Source: Saccharothrix carnea (GTDB lineage Bacteria > Actinomycetota > Actinomycetes > Mycobacteriales > Pseudonocardiaceae). From it: a DNA stretch of 64,000 nucleotides. Shown piece after piece: positions 39,528 to 47,863 of the stretch. The notes beneath the pieces were generated by a model, which had not been told where the DNA came from, searched no databases, and worked only from the letters and a program-made list of their open reading frames with translations. Position 1 is the stretch's first letter, and each line of letters starts with the position of its first letter. The position numbers and the translations under genes were made by a program. Where the stretch lies: NCBI RefSeq assembly GCF_003014735.1, contig NZ_PYAX01000005.1, positions 310,001 through 374,000 on the forward strand, in the 5' to 3' direction.

Positions 39528-39821
39528 GTGTGCGTGGTCGGGAATCTGCCGGTGGTGCGGCGCAGGCGGGCGCGGCGGGCCGCCCGGATGTTGGACGAGG
39601 TGGTGGACACCCAGCTGCCGTTCCTGGCGTCGTTCGACGAGCAGCGCCGCCGCCGTTCGGCGAACTACCTGGCGGAGCTGGTGAAGCTCGCGCACGACTA
39701 CCGGTGCTTCGCCAACGGCTGGATCGACGCCAAGGAGCTCGAACGGCGCGGCCAGGACGCGATGGCGGCGCTGGACCGGCTCCGCGCCGAGGACGCTTCC
39801 GCCCGACTGATCACCGACTAG
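39528..39821 (+). CDS. Small Arg-rich hypothetical protein
   Basis: Not recognised. 97 residues from GTG. A very basic head (VVRRRRARRAARML) precedes amphipathic helices (LDEVVDTQLPFLASFDEQRRRRSANYLAELVKLAHDY) and a C-terminal ERRGQDAMAALDRLRAED helix. It could be a nucleic-acid-binding or regulatory protein. No clear ribosome-binding site. The codon pattern is genuine-looking and there is no overlap with a better frame. Confidence 0.6.
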   Translation: MCVVGNLPVVRRRRARRAARMLDEVVDTQLPFLASFDEQRRRRSANYLAELVKLAHDYRCFANGWIDAKELERRGQDAMAALDRLRAEDASARLITD

Positions 39822-39867
39822 GGCGTTCGGCGCAGTTCGTCGCACCGAACGGACCACTCGCCGACGC

Positions 39868-40662
39868 TCAGTCGCGCCAGGCTCCGGCTTCCCACGCTGC
39901 CACCGCGTAGTCGTGGAAGCTCTTGGGCTCACGTCCGGTGACCTGGGCGACGGTGTCGGTCGGTTCGCCGTCACCCAACGCGTCCCACGCGCGGATCTGC
40001 TCCTCGGCGAGGTCGGCGGGCATGACGGCCCGGTAGTCGTCCGGCGTGCCGCGGAACCGGATCGGCCGGCCGGTGACCCGCGTGAGCACGGCCAGCGCCT
40101 GCGGGAACGACAACGCCCCGGGCCCGGTGACCTCGTAGACCTCGCCCTCGTGCCCGTCCTCGGTCAGCGCCGCGACGGCCACCGCCGCGATGTCGTCCGC
40201 GTCCACGAACGCCTGCGTCTTGTCACCGAGGGGCAGCACCAGCTCGCCGCCGAGCACCGAGGGCCGGAAGAACCCCTCGTCGAAGTTCTGGTCGAACCAG
40301 TCCGGCCGCAGCACGGTCCAGTCGACGCCGCAGGTTCGCACCAGCCGTTCGGCGGCGAGCAGCCGTTCGTCCCGCATCTCCGCCACACCCCGGGTGGACA
40401 GCAGCACGAGCCGCCGCACGCCGGACGCCACGGCCTCGTGCACGAACTCCGGTTCGACCGGCAGCTCGTGCGGTGCCATCAGGTACACCCGCTCGACGCC
40501 TGCCAGCGCGCCCGCCCACGTGTCGCGGTCGGACCAGTCGAACCTCACCTCGCCCCGGCGTGACGCGCGGCGCACGGCGTGGCCCGCTCCGGAGAGCCGT
40601 GCGGCGACCCGCCTGCCCGTCGAGCCGGTGGCACCCAGTACCAGGATCGATGGATCAGCCAT
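39868..40662 (-). CDS. NmrA-like NAD(P)-binding protein
   Basis: The 264-residue atypical SDR begins ADPSILVLGATGSTGRRVAARL with the GxTGxxG cofactor motif. LLSTRGVAEMRDERLLAAERLVRTCGVDWTVLRPDWFDQNF matches the NmrA/QOR2 group, where the catalytic Tyr is absent. AFVDADDIAAVAVAALTED and an FPQALAVLTRVTGRPI C-terminal region are typical. Probably a quinone/NADPH-linked reductase or redox sensor. ATG at 40662; an ATG four codons upstream is possible. Confidence 0.88.
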   Translation of the reverse strand: MADPSILVLGATGSTGRRVAARLSGAGHAVRRASRRGEVRFDWSDRDTWAGALAGVERVYLMAPHELPVEPEFVHEAVASGVRRLVLLSTRGVAEMRDERLLAAERLVRTCGVDWTVLRPDWFDQNFDEGFFRPSVLGGELVLPLGDKTQAFVDADDIAAVAVAALTEDGHEGEVYEVTGPGALSFPQALAVLTRVTGRPIRFRGTPDDYRAVMPADLAEEQIRAWDALGDGEPTDTVAQVTGREPKSFHDYAVAAWEAGAWRD

Positions 40663-40696
40663 GGATCGACCCAATCACAGGGGTCCGACAATTCGC

Positions 40697-40737
40697 GCGG
40701 GTGCGACGCCCGGGGTGCCTCCGGACGTCGCACCCGC
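40697..40737 (-). terminator. Hairpin after the small minus-strand ORF
   Basis: A perfect 12-bp stem (40697-40708 with 40726-40737), with further pairing inside the 17-nt loop, begins 4 bp past the TGA at 40741. It looks like the terminator of the small reading frame 40741-40886. Confidence 0.65.
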
Positions 40738-40740
40738 GGC

Positions 40741-40886
40741 TCAAGCGGCCATCTTGCGGCGGCGATGACGACGAAGCGGGCGGCTTTTTCGGGCAACGCC
40801 AGCCCGAACGCGGCGAGCACGAGCACCGTCCTCGTCGGTTCCTCGCGTGCGGGCGCGGTGCGGCCGGTGATCTGTCGGCGTGGCAT
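40741..40886 (-). pseudogene. Small gene with apparent one-base frameshift
   Basis: An ATG at 40886 with AAGGGG upstream opens a frame MPRRQITGRTAPAREEPTRT followed by VLVLAAFGLALPEKAARFVVIAA. In that frame it reads through the terminator hairpin. One extra base near the end would give a stop TGA at 40741, directly before the hairpin, for a 48-residue product ending in a RKMAA-like tail. The span is 146 nt, one short of a multiple of three. It may be a decayed small gene, a sequencing error, or not a gene. No family is recognised. Confidence 0.35.
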
Positions 40887-40954
40887 TCCAGGCCCCTTCT
40901 CGTCGGGATCGGTCGTGACCGAGGCAATCCGTTCGAGAGGGTGCAGACAAGGAA

Positions 40955-40987
40955 TCGGGGTGTCCGGGACAGTCCCGGACACCCCGA
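40955..40987 (-). terminator. Terminator of the copper operon
   Basis: A perfect 16-bp palindrome (40955-40970 with 40972-40987 around one A) lies 19 bp past the copD-like stop. Confidence 0.8.
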
Positions 40988-41006
40988 CCGAAGACGATCT
41001 ACCAGG

Positions 41007-42029
41007 TCAGGCGACCGGTGCGCGCGAGAGCACGACCGCCAAACCGAAAGCGATGCCCATGATGGCCAGCTCCACCGCGGCCCAGCCGACGATCGCCGTC
41101 GTCTTGTGCTGGGCGATGTGCGGCAGGAATCGCCACCGGATGTTCGCGCCGAGCACCGCCAGCACGGCGGCGCACACGATCTTCCCGATCAGGATCAACC
41201 CGTACGACGTGGTGAACAACGAACCGGGCAGGCCGATGGCGGGGTTCAGCGCGAGTTCCAGCAGCCCGTTGAACAACCCGGTCACCGACACCAGGATCAA
41301 CGCGATCGTGGCCAGTTTCGAGAACTTCGGCAGCGCCTCGGCCAACAGCCCGCGGCGGTGGGCGACCAGCACCACCAACGCGGCCAGGCCACCGGTCCAC
41401 GCCGCGGCGCCGAGCACGTGCAGTTCCATCGAGATCATCGAGTAGTCGTGGTACTTCCAGTTCGACGCGTGACCGGTCACCGGCAGCGGCAGCAGGCCGA
41501 ACATGGAGATCAGGATGCGCAGTTCCGCCGGCACCGATTCGCCCCGGCGCACGGCCATCACGCCGATCCACAGGTACACCAGCGCGCACACCGCGCTGAA
41601 CAACAATCCCTGCCCGGCGCCGACGCGTTGCACGTAATCGACGACCATCGGCATGGTCAGTTCCGCGTCGGGGCGCGTTTCGTACGCCCGGATCACGATC
41701 GACAGCAACGCGGTGAACGCCCACACGGCCGCGGCGATCACGGCGGCGGGTCGGGCGACGCGCAGCACCGGTTCGGTGATGGCGGGTCGGCTGAACCCGA
41801 GCAGCTTCGGCAGCAGCGAGAGGCCGACGACGGTCGTCGCGGCCAGGTCCAGCAGCGTGCGCACCAACGGGTGCGCGAACCGGACCACCACTCCCGGCTC
41901 GGCCACGCCCACCGCTTCCGGTGTGGTGGACAGGCCGAGTCCCAGGAAGACGCCGACAGCACCGCCGGCGAGCAGGCCGCCGACGACCCAGTACCTGTTC
42001 GCGGTGGTGGTGGTCCGGTTCACGGTCAT
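41007..42029 (-). CDS. CopD-like copper membrane protein
   Basis: The 340-residue protein has about eight or nine membrane segments and carries the CopD signature region: TGHASNWKYHDYSMISMELHVLGAAAWTGGL, whose histidines are the probable metal ligands. FALVNGLLEL-like FNGLLELALNP and SLFTTSYGLILIGKI are also typical of CopD. It would move copper across the membrane with CopC. The ATG overlaps the copC stop by 4 nt, so it is the last gene of the YcnI-CopC-CopD operon. Confidence 0.9.
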   Translation of the reverse strand: MTVNRTTTTANRYWVVGGLLAGGAVGVFLGLGLSTTPEAVGVAEPGVVVRFAHPLVRTLLDLAATTVVGLSLLPKLLGFSRPAITEPVLRVARPAAVIAAAVWAFTALLSIVIRAYETRPDAELTMPMVVDYVQRVGAGQGLLFSAVCALVYLWIGVMAVRRGESVPAELRILISMFGLLPLPVTGHASNWKYHDYSMISMELHVLGAAAWTGGLAALVVLVAHRRGLLAEALPKFSKLATIALILVSVTGLFNGLLELALNPAIGLPGSLFTTSYGLILIGKIVCAAVLAVLGANIRWRFLPHIAQHKTTAIVGWAAVELAIMGIAFGLAVVLSRAPVA

Positions 42030-42589
42030 CGCCTGCTGCTCTCCTCGGCGCGGTCCGCACCACCGCGCAGCGCGAGGAACGCGCCACCGGCCAGCAGCAC
42101 GGCCGCGCCGGCGATCCACACCCAGATGGGCACGCCGCCCGCACCGGACGACGGCGAGGCCGCGTCCTGGGCGGCCGACGAGGAGGCGGGCGCGGGCGTG
42201 CCGTCGCCCGCCTTCGTCAGGGTGAACTTGAGCGAACCGGTCACCGGGTGCCCGTCCGCGGACAGGATCCGGTAGCCCACCGCGTACTCGGCGGCCGGGC
42301 CGAGCGGGCGGACCGGGAAGACGACGCTGCTGTTCTTGACCGTCGGCTCGCCGTCAGCTTCCCAGCGCGTGCCCTCCGGCCCGGTGACGGTGATCGTGTT
42401 GAACTTCTCCCCGGCCTGCACGGGCTGGTCGAAGGTCAGCGTGATCGTCGTCGGTCCGGATTCCAGCCGCGCCCCGTCTTTGGGGTCGCTGCTGACCAGC
42501 ACGTTGTGCGCGAACGCCGGTGTGGCCGTGCCGAGCACGACCGCGCCCGCGACCAGGCCGGTCAGCAGCAGCGAGACGACGCGCCTCAT
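42026..42589 (-). CDS. CopC-domain periplasmic/exported copper protein
   Basis: 187 residues. A signal peptide (1-27, ending ATPAFA) leaves His28 as the mature N-terminus, the first half of the CopC copper site. The CopC Ig-like domain has SSDPKDGARLESGPTTITLTFDQPV, and the second ligand region YRILSADGHPVTG. A linker rich in Ala/Ser and a C-terminal membrane segment (IWVWIAGAAVLLAGGAFLAL) anchor it. Both ends overlap neighbours with ATGA. Confidence 0.93.
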   Translation of the reverse strand: MRRVVSLLLTGLVAGAVVLGTATPAFAHNVLVSSDPKDGARLESGPTTITLTFDQPVQAGEKFNTITVTGPEGTRWEADGEPTVKNSSVVFPVRPLGPAAEYAVGYRILSADGHPVTGSLKFTLTKAGDGTPAPASSSAAQDAASPSSGAGGVPIWVWIAGAAVLLAGGAFLALRGGADRAEESSRR

Positions 42590-43344
42590 GCCGTCTGCTT
42601 GCCCGCGCGACGGGACCGCAGCACGGCTCCCGCACCCAACCCGAGGCCCAGCGCGCCGACGACGAGCCCGGCGCCGCCCAGCCAGCGGGCCGTGTCGTCG
42701 GTCGAGCCGGCCGCCGCCGTGTCGTGGCCGTCGTCGGCGACGGCCGTCGCGGTGGCCGTGCCGTGCGCGTCGCCGGCGGTCTTGGCGACCAGCTTCAGCA
42801 CCGGCGCGGGACGCTCCGGCTCGTCGGCGCCCTCGGCGGGCGGCGGCGTGTTCCAGTCCACGACCTCACCGCTGTCGTAGGTCTGCTTGGCGGGCAGGAC
42901 CAGCTTGTCGGTGTTGTCCGGCAGCGGCCCGATGGACAGGTCGAACTCGTTGAACTGGCCGGGCTCGATGCGAATGCCCGGGTCTGCGGTCCAGGTGACC
43001 GTGCGGACGGCCTCGGTGACCTCGCGGCCGTGGCTCTTGACCGGCGTGGCCAGCTTCTCCTTGACCGCCTCGACCTTCCAGCCCGGCGTCGGCTTGGTGC
43101 TGACCGACGCCAGCGGGTACTCGGCGGGCAGGGTCACCTCCAGCTTGACCGTGCCCGCGTCGGGGCGTTCGTTCGGCACGCGGAACGTGACCTTGGTGTA
43201 CCCGCCCTGGACGGCGTCCTTCGGCGTGGACGCGGTGACGTGCGCGGACGCGAGGCCCGCGGTGGTCAGCGCGAGGATCGTGGCGGCGCCGAGCACGGCA
43301 CCGCCCTTGACGAGCGCGCGCACGCCAAATCGCTTTGTCGACAT
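42586..43344 (-). CDS. YcnI family copper-binding membrane protein (DUF1775)
   Basis: 252 residues. The signal peptide (1-34, ending AGLASA) exposes His35 in HVTASTPKDAVQGGYTKV, the histidine brace of DUF1775/YcnI. Conserved core elements are FRVPNERPDAGTVKLEV, WTADPGIRIEPGQFNEFDLSIGPLP and VVDWNTPPP. A C-terminal membrane segment near 220-240 anchors it. The ATG has AGGAG upstream. It starts the compact YcnI-CopC-CopD operon, which probably handles extracellular copper binding and uptake. Confidence 0.92.
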   Translation of the reverse strand: MSTKRFGVRALVKGGAVLGAATILALTTAGLASAHVTASTPKDAVQGGYTKVTFRVPNERPDAGTVKLEVTLPAEYPLASVSTKPTPGWKVEAVKEKLATPVKSHGREVTEAVRTVTWTADPGIRIEPGQFNEFDLSIGPLPDNTDKLVLPAKQTYDSGEVVDWNTPPPAEGADEPERPAPVLKLVAKTAGDAHGTATATAVADDGHDTAAAGSTDDTARWLGGAGLVVGALGLGLGAGAVLRSRRAGKQTA

Positions 43345-43393
43345 GAAGTTGTGGCTCCTGAGCCTGAGTGTGTGTGTTCGGGGACTCGGGTGA

Positions 43394-43918
43394 TCAGGAG
43401 CGAGGGGGACCGCGGCGGCCGTGCACCCGCCGCAACAGCACGTCGACCAGCGCGTTCGCCGTCGACGACGGGGTGGCCGACCACAGCGCCCCGGCCGGCA
43501 CGACCGGCACGAGCGGTGGCGGCAGCAGCCGGGTGACGGCCCCGGCCAGCGCCTGCAGCACCGCGTCGGCACGGGCCAGCAGCAGGCCGGTGAGCAGGGC
43601 GGCGACCACGTGCGCGGCGGTCATGGCGGTCGGGCTGAACCCGAGGCCGGGACCGTCGGCGGCGTGGTGGACCAGGTTGAGCAGCGCGTGCTGCCCGAGC
43701 TGCGCGACGCCCAGCGTGGCCAGGATCGTCCACGGTCGGCGCCCGCGTTCGGCCATGGCGGTGCCCGCGAACGCGACGAGCAACGTCAGCGGCAGCGCGG
43801 GCGCGAACTCGGTGACCGAGCCTCCCGCCGCACCGTGCGCGGTGATGCTCAGCGCGGCGGAGGTCACGGCCAGCAGCGCGATCCGCGCGAGGCGGGACGG
43901 TGCGGGCCGGCTGGTCAC
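43394..43918 (-). CDS. Membrane protein at the head of the copper locus
   Basis: The 174-residue protein has about four to five hydrophobic segments and a histidine-containing loop (QLGQHALLNLVHHAADGPG near 70-90). The GTG at 43918 lies 7 nt after TACTCT on its strand, so it is probably leaderless. It lies 49 bp upstream of the ycnI-like gene in the same direction. The histidine pairs suggest metal contact; otherwise not recognised. Confidence 0.75.
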   Translation of the reverse strand: MTSRPAPSRLARIALLAVTSAALSITAHGAAGGSVTEFAPALPLTLLVAFAGTAMAERGRRPWTILATLGVAQLGQHALLNLVHHAADGPGLGFSPTAMTAAHVVAALLTGLLLARADAVLQALAGAVTRLLPPPLVPVVPAGALWSATPSSTANALVDVLLRRVHGRRGPPRS

Positions 43919-43925
43919 ACCACAG

Positions 43926-43931
43926 AGAGTA
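43926..43931 (-). promoter_or_regulatory. Leaderless -10 (TACTCT) of the copper locus
   Basis: TACTCT on the minus strand ends 7 nt before the GTG at 43918. It is probably the promoter of the four-gene copper unit. Confidence 0.45.
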
Positions 43932-44010
43932 GGAGGTCGCCCGGCCCGAGCGTCAGTCCCCACCTCCGACGACGGGTTTGTACTAGTCCGAACGGGGGTA
44001 CGGGTTACCC

Positions 44011-45693
44011 GTGACGACCGAGAGTAAACCCATCGAAGAGCCCTTGCCCGGTGATCCGACAGCGGATCGGCCAGGGCGCACGGACCGCGTGGTCTTCGGT
44101 GTCGCCGCCGTCGTCACCCTCGCGTTCGTGGCCTGGGGCATCCTCGGCACGGCGTCCCTGGCCACCGCGTCGAAAACCGCGCTGACCTGGGTCATCGCCA
44201 ATCTCGGCTGGGCGTTCGTGCTCACCGCGTCGGGCTTCGTGGTGTTCGCGCTGTGGCTCGCGGTGAGCCGCTACGGCCGCATCCCGCTCGGTCGCGACGA
44301 CGAGCCTCCGGAGTTCCGCACGATCTCCTGGGTCGCGATGATGTTCAGCGCGGGCATGGGCATCGGCCTGATGTTCTACGGGGTCAACGAGCCGCTGTCG
44401 CACTTCGTGTCGCCACCGCCGGGCACCGTCGAGGGCGGCTCGGCCGAGGCGTTGCAGACCGCGATGGCCACCACCCTGTTCCACTGGACGCTGCACCCGT
44501 GGGCCATCTACGCCGTCGTCGGCCTGGCCATCGCCTACGGCAGCTTCCGCCGGGGCCGCAGCCAGCTGATCAGCGCGGCGTTCGCCCCCCTGCTCGGACG
44601 CCGCCGCACCGAGGGCCCGGCCGGTCGGGCGATCGACGTGCTGGCGATCTTCGCCACCCTGTTCGGCTCGGCCACCTCGCTCGGCCTCGGCGCGCTGCAG
44701 ATCGGCAGCGGGTTGCAGGTCGCGGGCTGGCTGGGCGAGGTCGGCAACGGCATCGTGGTCGGCGTCATCGCCGTCCTGACCATGGCGTTCGTCGCGTCGG
44801 CCGTGTCCGGCGTGGCCAAGGGCATCCAGTGGCTGTCCAACATCAACATGGTGCTGGCCGTGGTGCTGGCCGCGTTCGTGTTCGTGGTCGGGCCCACGGT
44901 GTTCGTGCTCAACCTCGTGCCCACCGCCATCGGCGACTACTTCCGCGAACTGGCCGACATGGCGGGCCGCACCGCCGCGTCCGGCGGTGACGCGACCGAG
45001 ACGTGGCTGTCCGGCTGGACGATCTTCTACTGGGCGTGGTGGATCTCGTGGACGCCGTTCGTCGGCATGTTCATCGCCCGCATCAGCCGCGGCCGCACGA
45101 TCCGCCAGTTCGTGGCGGGCGTCATCCTCGTGCCCAGCCTGGTCAGCCTGGCCTGGTTCTGCGTGTTCGGCGGCACGGCGATCTCCGTGCAGCGGTCCGG
45201 CACGGACCTCGCGGGCACCGCGTCGCCGGAGGGGCAGCTGTTCGGGCTGCTCGACCAGTTCCCGCTGGCCTCCGTCGCCGGCGTGGTGGTGATGGTGCTG
45301 GTGGCGATCTTCTTCGTGTCCGGCGCGGACGCCGCGTCCGTGGTGATGGGCACGCTGTCGCAGCGCGGCTCGATCCGACCGTCGAAGGGCGTGGTCGTGT
45401 TCTGGGGCGTGCTCACCGGCCTCGTCGCGGCGGTGATGCTGCTGGTCGGCGGGTCGAGCGGGCTGACCGGCCTGCAGAACCTGACGATCATCGCCGCGCT
45501 GCCGTTCATGCTCGTCATGGTCGGCCTGTGCGTGTCGCTGGCCCGCGACCTGCGCAGCGACCCGCTGATCCGGCGGGAGGAACGGGTCGCCGAGGTGATG
45601 GAAGAGGTCACCGCGCAGTTCGACCCGGCCGAACCCAACCCCGAGGAGACCGCCTACAAGACCGTGCAGGAACTCACACGCCGAGGCGTTTGA
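44011..45693 (+). CDS. BCCT family glycine betaine/choline transporter
   Basis: The 560-residue protein has twelve membrane segments. Family signatures are GMGIGLMFYGVNEPLSHF near 118, the glycine stretch of TM3, and FYWAWWISWTPFVGMFIARISRGRT near 345, the aromatic box that binds trimethylammonium. The N- and C-terminal tails are short and polar. It imports compatible solutes under osmotic stress. The GTG is preceded at -12 by TACGGG, a weak leaderless -10. Its last 20 bases overlap the opposing DUF6474 gene. Confidence 0.94.
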   Translation: MTTESKPIEEPLPGDPTADRPGRTDRVVFGVAAVVTLAFVAWGILGTASLATASKTALTWVIANLGWAFVLTASGFVVFALWLAVSRYGRIPLGRDDEPPEFRTISWVAMMFSAGMGIGLMFYGVNEPLSHFVSPPPGTVEGGSAEALQTAMATTLFHWTLHPWAIYAVVGLAIAYGSFRRGRSQLISAAFAPLLGRRRTEGPAGRAIDVLAIFATLFGSATSLGLGALQIGSGLQVAGWLGEVGNGIVVGVIAVLTMAFVASAVSGVAKGIQWLSNINMVLAVVLAAFVFVVGPTVFVLNLVPTAIGDYFRELADMAGRTAASGGDATETWLSGWTIFYWAWWISWTPFVGMFIARISRGRTIRQFVAGVILVPSLVSLAWFCVFGGTAISVQRSGTDLAGTASPEGQLFGLLDQFPLASVAGVVVMVLVAIFFVSGADAASVVMGTLSQRGSIRPSKGVVVFWGVLTGLVAAVMLLVGGSSGLTGLQNLTIIAALPFMLVMVGLCVSLARDLRSDPLIRREERVAEVMEEVTAQFDPAEPNPEETAYKTVQELTRRGV

Positions 45694-46105
45694 GCAGGTC
45701 GGCTTCCATCGCTTCCAGGTCTACCGAGACCGCGCGGTGCGCCGCCTTGCGCCGCGGTGCGGGCATCCGCTCCGACGCCCGCACCGCGGCCAGCAGCTGC
45801 GCCAGGCGCGTCTCGGTGTCCTGGACGTAGGTCGGCTCGGTGTCGCGGAGCTGGCCCAGCGCCTCACTGAACCCGGCGATCCGGGCGTGCAGGCGCGCAC
45901 CCCTGCCCGAGTACCTGGTCAGCTGGTCGACCGGCACCCCGAGCCGGGACGCCCGGTAGTGGTCGTAGCGGTCGCTCAGGAGCGCGGCGGCACGGGCCGC
46001 GACCGGTGCCACCACCGGGATCAACGCGGGCGCCAGCACCTTGGCCAAGCCCACGAGGTTCCTCGCCCTGCCCGGGGTGAACCCCTTGCCCTTCTCACGC
46101 GCCAT
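45674..46105 (-). CDS. DUF6474 family protein
   Basis: The 143-residue protein begins MAREKGKGFTPGRARNLVGLAKVL with a GAGGAGG ribosome-binding site. A hydrophobic helix (VLAPALIPVVAPVAARAAALL, about 22-43) is followed by SDRYDHYRASRLGVPVDQLTRYSGRGARLHARI and helices to the end. The layout matches the actinobacterial DUF6474 family, of unknown function. The 3' end overlaps the BCCT gene by 20 nt in convergent orientation. Confidence 0.8.
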   Translation of the reverse strand: MAREKGKGFTPGRARNLVGLAKVLAPALIPVVAPVAARAAALLSDRYDHYRASRLGVPVDQLTRYSGRGARLHARIAGFSEALGQLRDTEPTYVQDTETRLAQLLAAVRASERMPAPRRKAAHRAVSVDLEAMEADLLKRLGV

Positions 46106-46200
46106 GGCCGCACCTCCTCAACCGCAAACCCTAGAGCCGTTCCGGTAAAAGATCGACTCGACTCGGCGAGGTTGCCGGTACAACAGCTCACCCGGCGTCA

Positions 46201-46206
46201 TACGCT
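46201..46206 (+). promoter_or_regulatory. Leaderless -10 (TACGCT)
   Basis: TACGCT ends 6 nt before the GTG at 46213, with no ribosome-binding site between. Confidence 0.5.
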
Positions 46207-46212
46207 GCACCG

Positions 46213-47847
46213 GTGACTTCCCAGGTGCAGCTCGACGCCGGTGTGGTCACTCGTTGCCGGCGGCGGGTGCACCTCGAACACGATCCGACCATGCGCGACG
46301 CGCCCACGCTGCCGCCGGACCCCACCGGTCAGCAGCGCCGGGCCGACGCGAACGAACACCGGCGCGCGGTCGCCACCGCCCTGGGCCGGGTCGTCGGATC
46401 CGACCTGATGGAGATACCGCAGGACGTGCCATCGGCCGACCGCGAGCGCGTCACCGCCGCCGCGATGCAGGCAGGCGTCCCGTACATCTGGGGTGCGGCG
46501 CTGCCCCGCGACCCGCTGGGCGGCCGGCGCGGCGGCATCGACCTGCTGGTGAAGGAGACCACCGGGTACGTGCCCGTGCTCGTGGTCCGGCACAAGGTCA
46601 GCGACCCCGGCCAGGGCGCCCGCACGTCACCCCTGTCGCACCCGCTGCCCGGCGGCGCGCGGGTCGACCCGCTGCGCAAGGTCCGGCCCCAGCCGCGCGA
46701 CCAGCTCCGGCTCGCGCACGCGCAACGCCAGCTCCAGGCGTCCGGGTTCGCCGCGAGCGGCCGGGCGACCGGCGGCGTCATCGGCATGGACGCCGACGTC
46801 GTCGTGTGGCACGACCTGGAAGCACCCACGTGGCCGGGCGGCAAGAACGCGCTCGCCGAGTACGACACCCGGTTCGCCGACCGGCTGGCCGTGGCGGCCG
46901 CCGCCGCCACCGGCGCCGACCCGCTGGCCCGTCCGTCCCGGATCGTGGAGTGCCGCAGCTGCCCGTGGTGGCCGGTGTGCGAGACCGACCTGAAGGCGGC
47001 GCGGGACGTCAGCCTCGTCGTGCGCGGCGAGGACGCCGTGGCGCTGCGCAAGGTCGGCGTCAGCACGGTCGACGAGCTGGCCGCGCTCGACCCGGACGAG
47101 CAGGTCATCCCCCTGGTCGGGATGCTGCACTCGGACGCCGTCATCCTGGCCCGCGCCTGGCTGCGCGACCTGACCGTGGTGCGCCGCGTGTCCCGCATGG
47201 ACGTGCCGCGCGCCGACGTCGAGGTCGACGTGGACATGGAGAGCTTCGGCGACCTGGGCGCCTACATGTGGGGCTGCTGGCTGTCCGGGCAGGACGTCGG
47301 CGAGGAGCACGGCTACCGCGCGTTCGCCACCTGGGACCCGCTGCCGTGCGACGACGAGGCCCGGTCGTTCGCCGAGTTCTGGGGCTGGCTGACCGGCGTG
47401 CGGCTGCGCGCCCGTGCGCGCGGGCTGTCGTTCAAGGCGTACTGCTACAACGAGCTCGCCGAGAACCGCTGGCTGCTCGGGTCGGCCGAGCGGTTCAAGG
47501 GCAGGCCCGGCATCCCCACCGTGGCGCAGGTGCGCGAGTTCATCACGTCCGACTCGTGGGTCGACCTGTTCGGCATCGTGCAGGACCAGTTCCTGTGCGC
47601 CCACGGCAAGGGCCTGAAGACCATCGCCCCGGTCGCCGGGTTCCGCTGGCGCGACCCCGAGGCGGGCGGCGAGAACTCGATGCGCTGGTACCGCGACGCC
47701 GTGGGCATGGACGGCCGGCCGCCCGACCCCGCCCAGCGCCGCCGGCTGCTGGAGTACAACGAGGACGACGTCCGCGCCACCCACACCCTGCGGCTGTGGA
47801 TGACGTCGGACGCCATGGACGACCTGCCGTTCGCCGGAGATCTGTGA
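46213..47847 (+). CDS. TM0106 family RecB-like putative nuclease
   Basis: 544 residues. The N-terminal half is RecB/Cas4-like: Cys15 near the start and the later cluster CRSCPWWPVC suggest an Fe-S cluster, while GGIDLLV and VLVVRHKV fit the PD-(D/E)XK core. The C-terminal half is an RNase H-like (RNase_H_2) domain with EVDVDMESFGDLG and NEDDVRATHTLR, supplying the acidic metal ligands. This two-nuclease architecture is the TM0106 family; a role in DNA or RNA processing is assumed but untested. The start is set by the leaderless -10. Confidence 0.9.
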   Translation: MTSQVQLDAGVVTRCRRRVHLEHDPTMRDAPTLPPDPTGQQRRADANEHRRAVATALGRVVGSDLMEIPQDVPSADRERVTAAAMQAGVPYIWGAALPRDPLGGRRGGIDLLVKETTGYVPVLVVRHKVSDPGQGARTSPLSHPLPGGARVDPLRKVRPQPRDQLRLAHAQRQLQASGFAASGRATGGVIGMDADVVVWHDLEAPTWPGGKNALAEYDTRFADRLAVAAAAATGADPLARPSRIVECRSCPWWPVCETDLKAARDVSLVVRGEDAVALRKVGVSTVDELAALDPDEQVIPLVGMLHSDAVILARAWLRDLTVVRRVSRMDVPRADVEVDVDMESFGDLGAYMWGCWLSGQDVGEEHGYRAFATWDPLPCDDEARSFAEFWGWLTGVRLRARARGLSFKAYCYNELAENRWLLGSAERFKGRPGIPTVAQVREFITSDSWVDLFGIVQDQFLCAHGKGLKTIAPVAGFRWRDPEAGGENSMRWYRDAVGMDGRPPDPAQRRRLLEYNEDDVRATHTLRLWMTSDAMDDLPFAGDL

Positions 47848-47863
47848 CGACGCGGCCTCGCGG

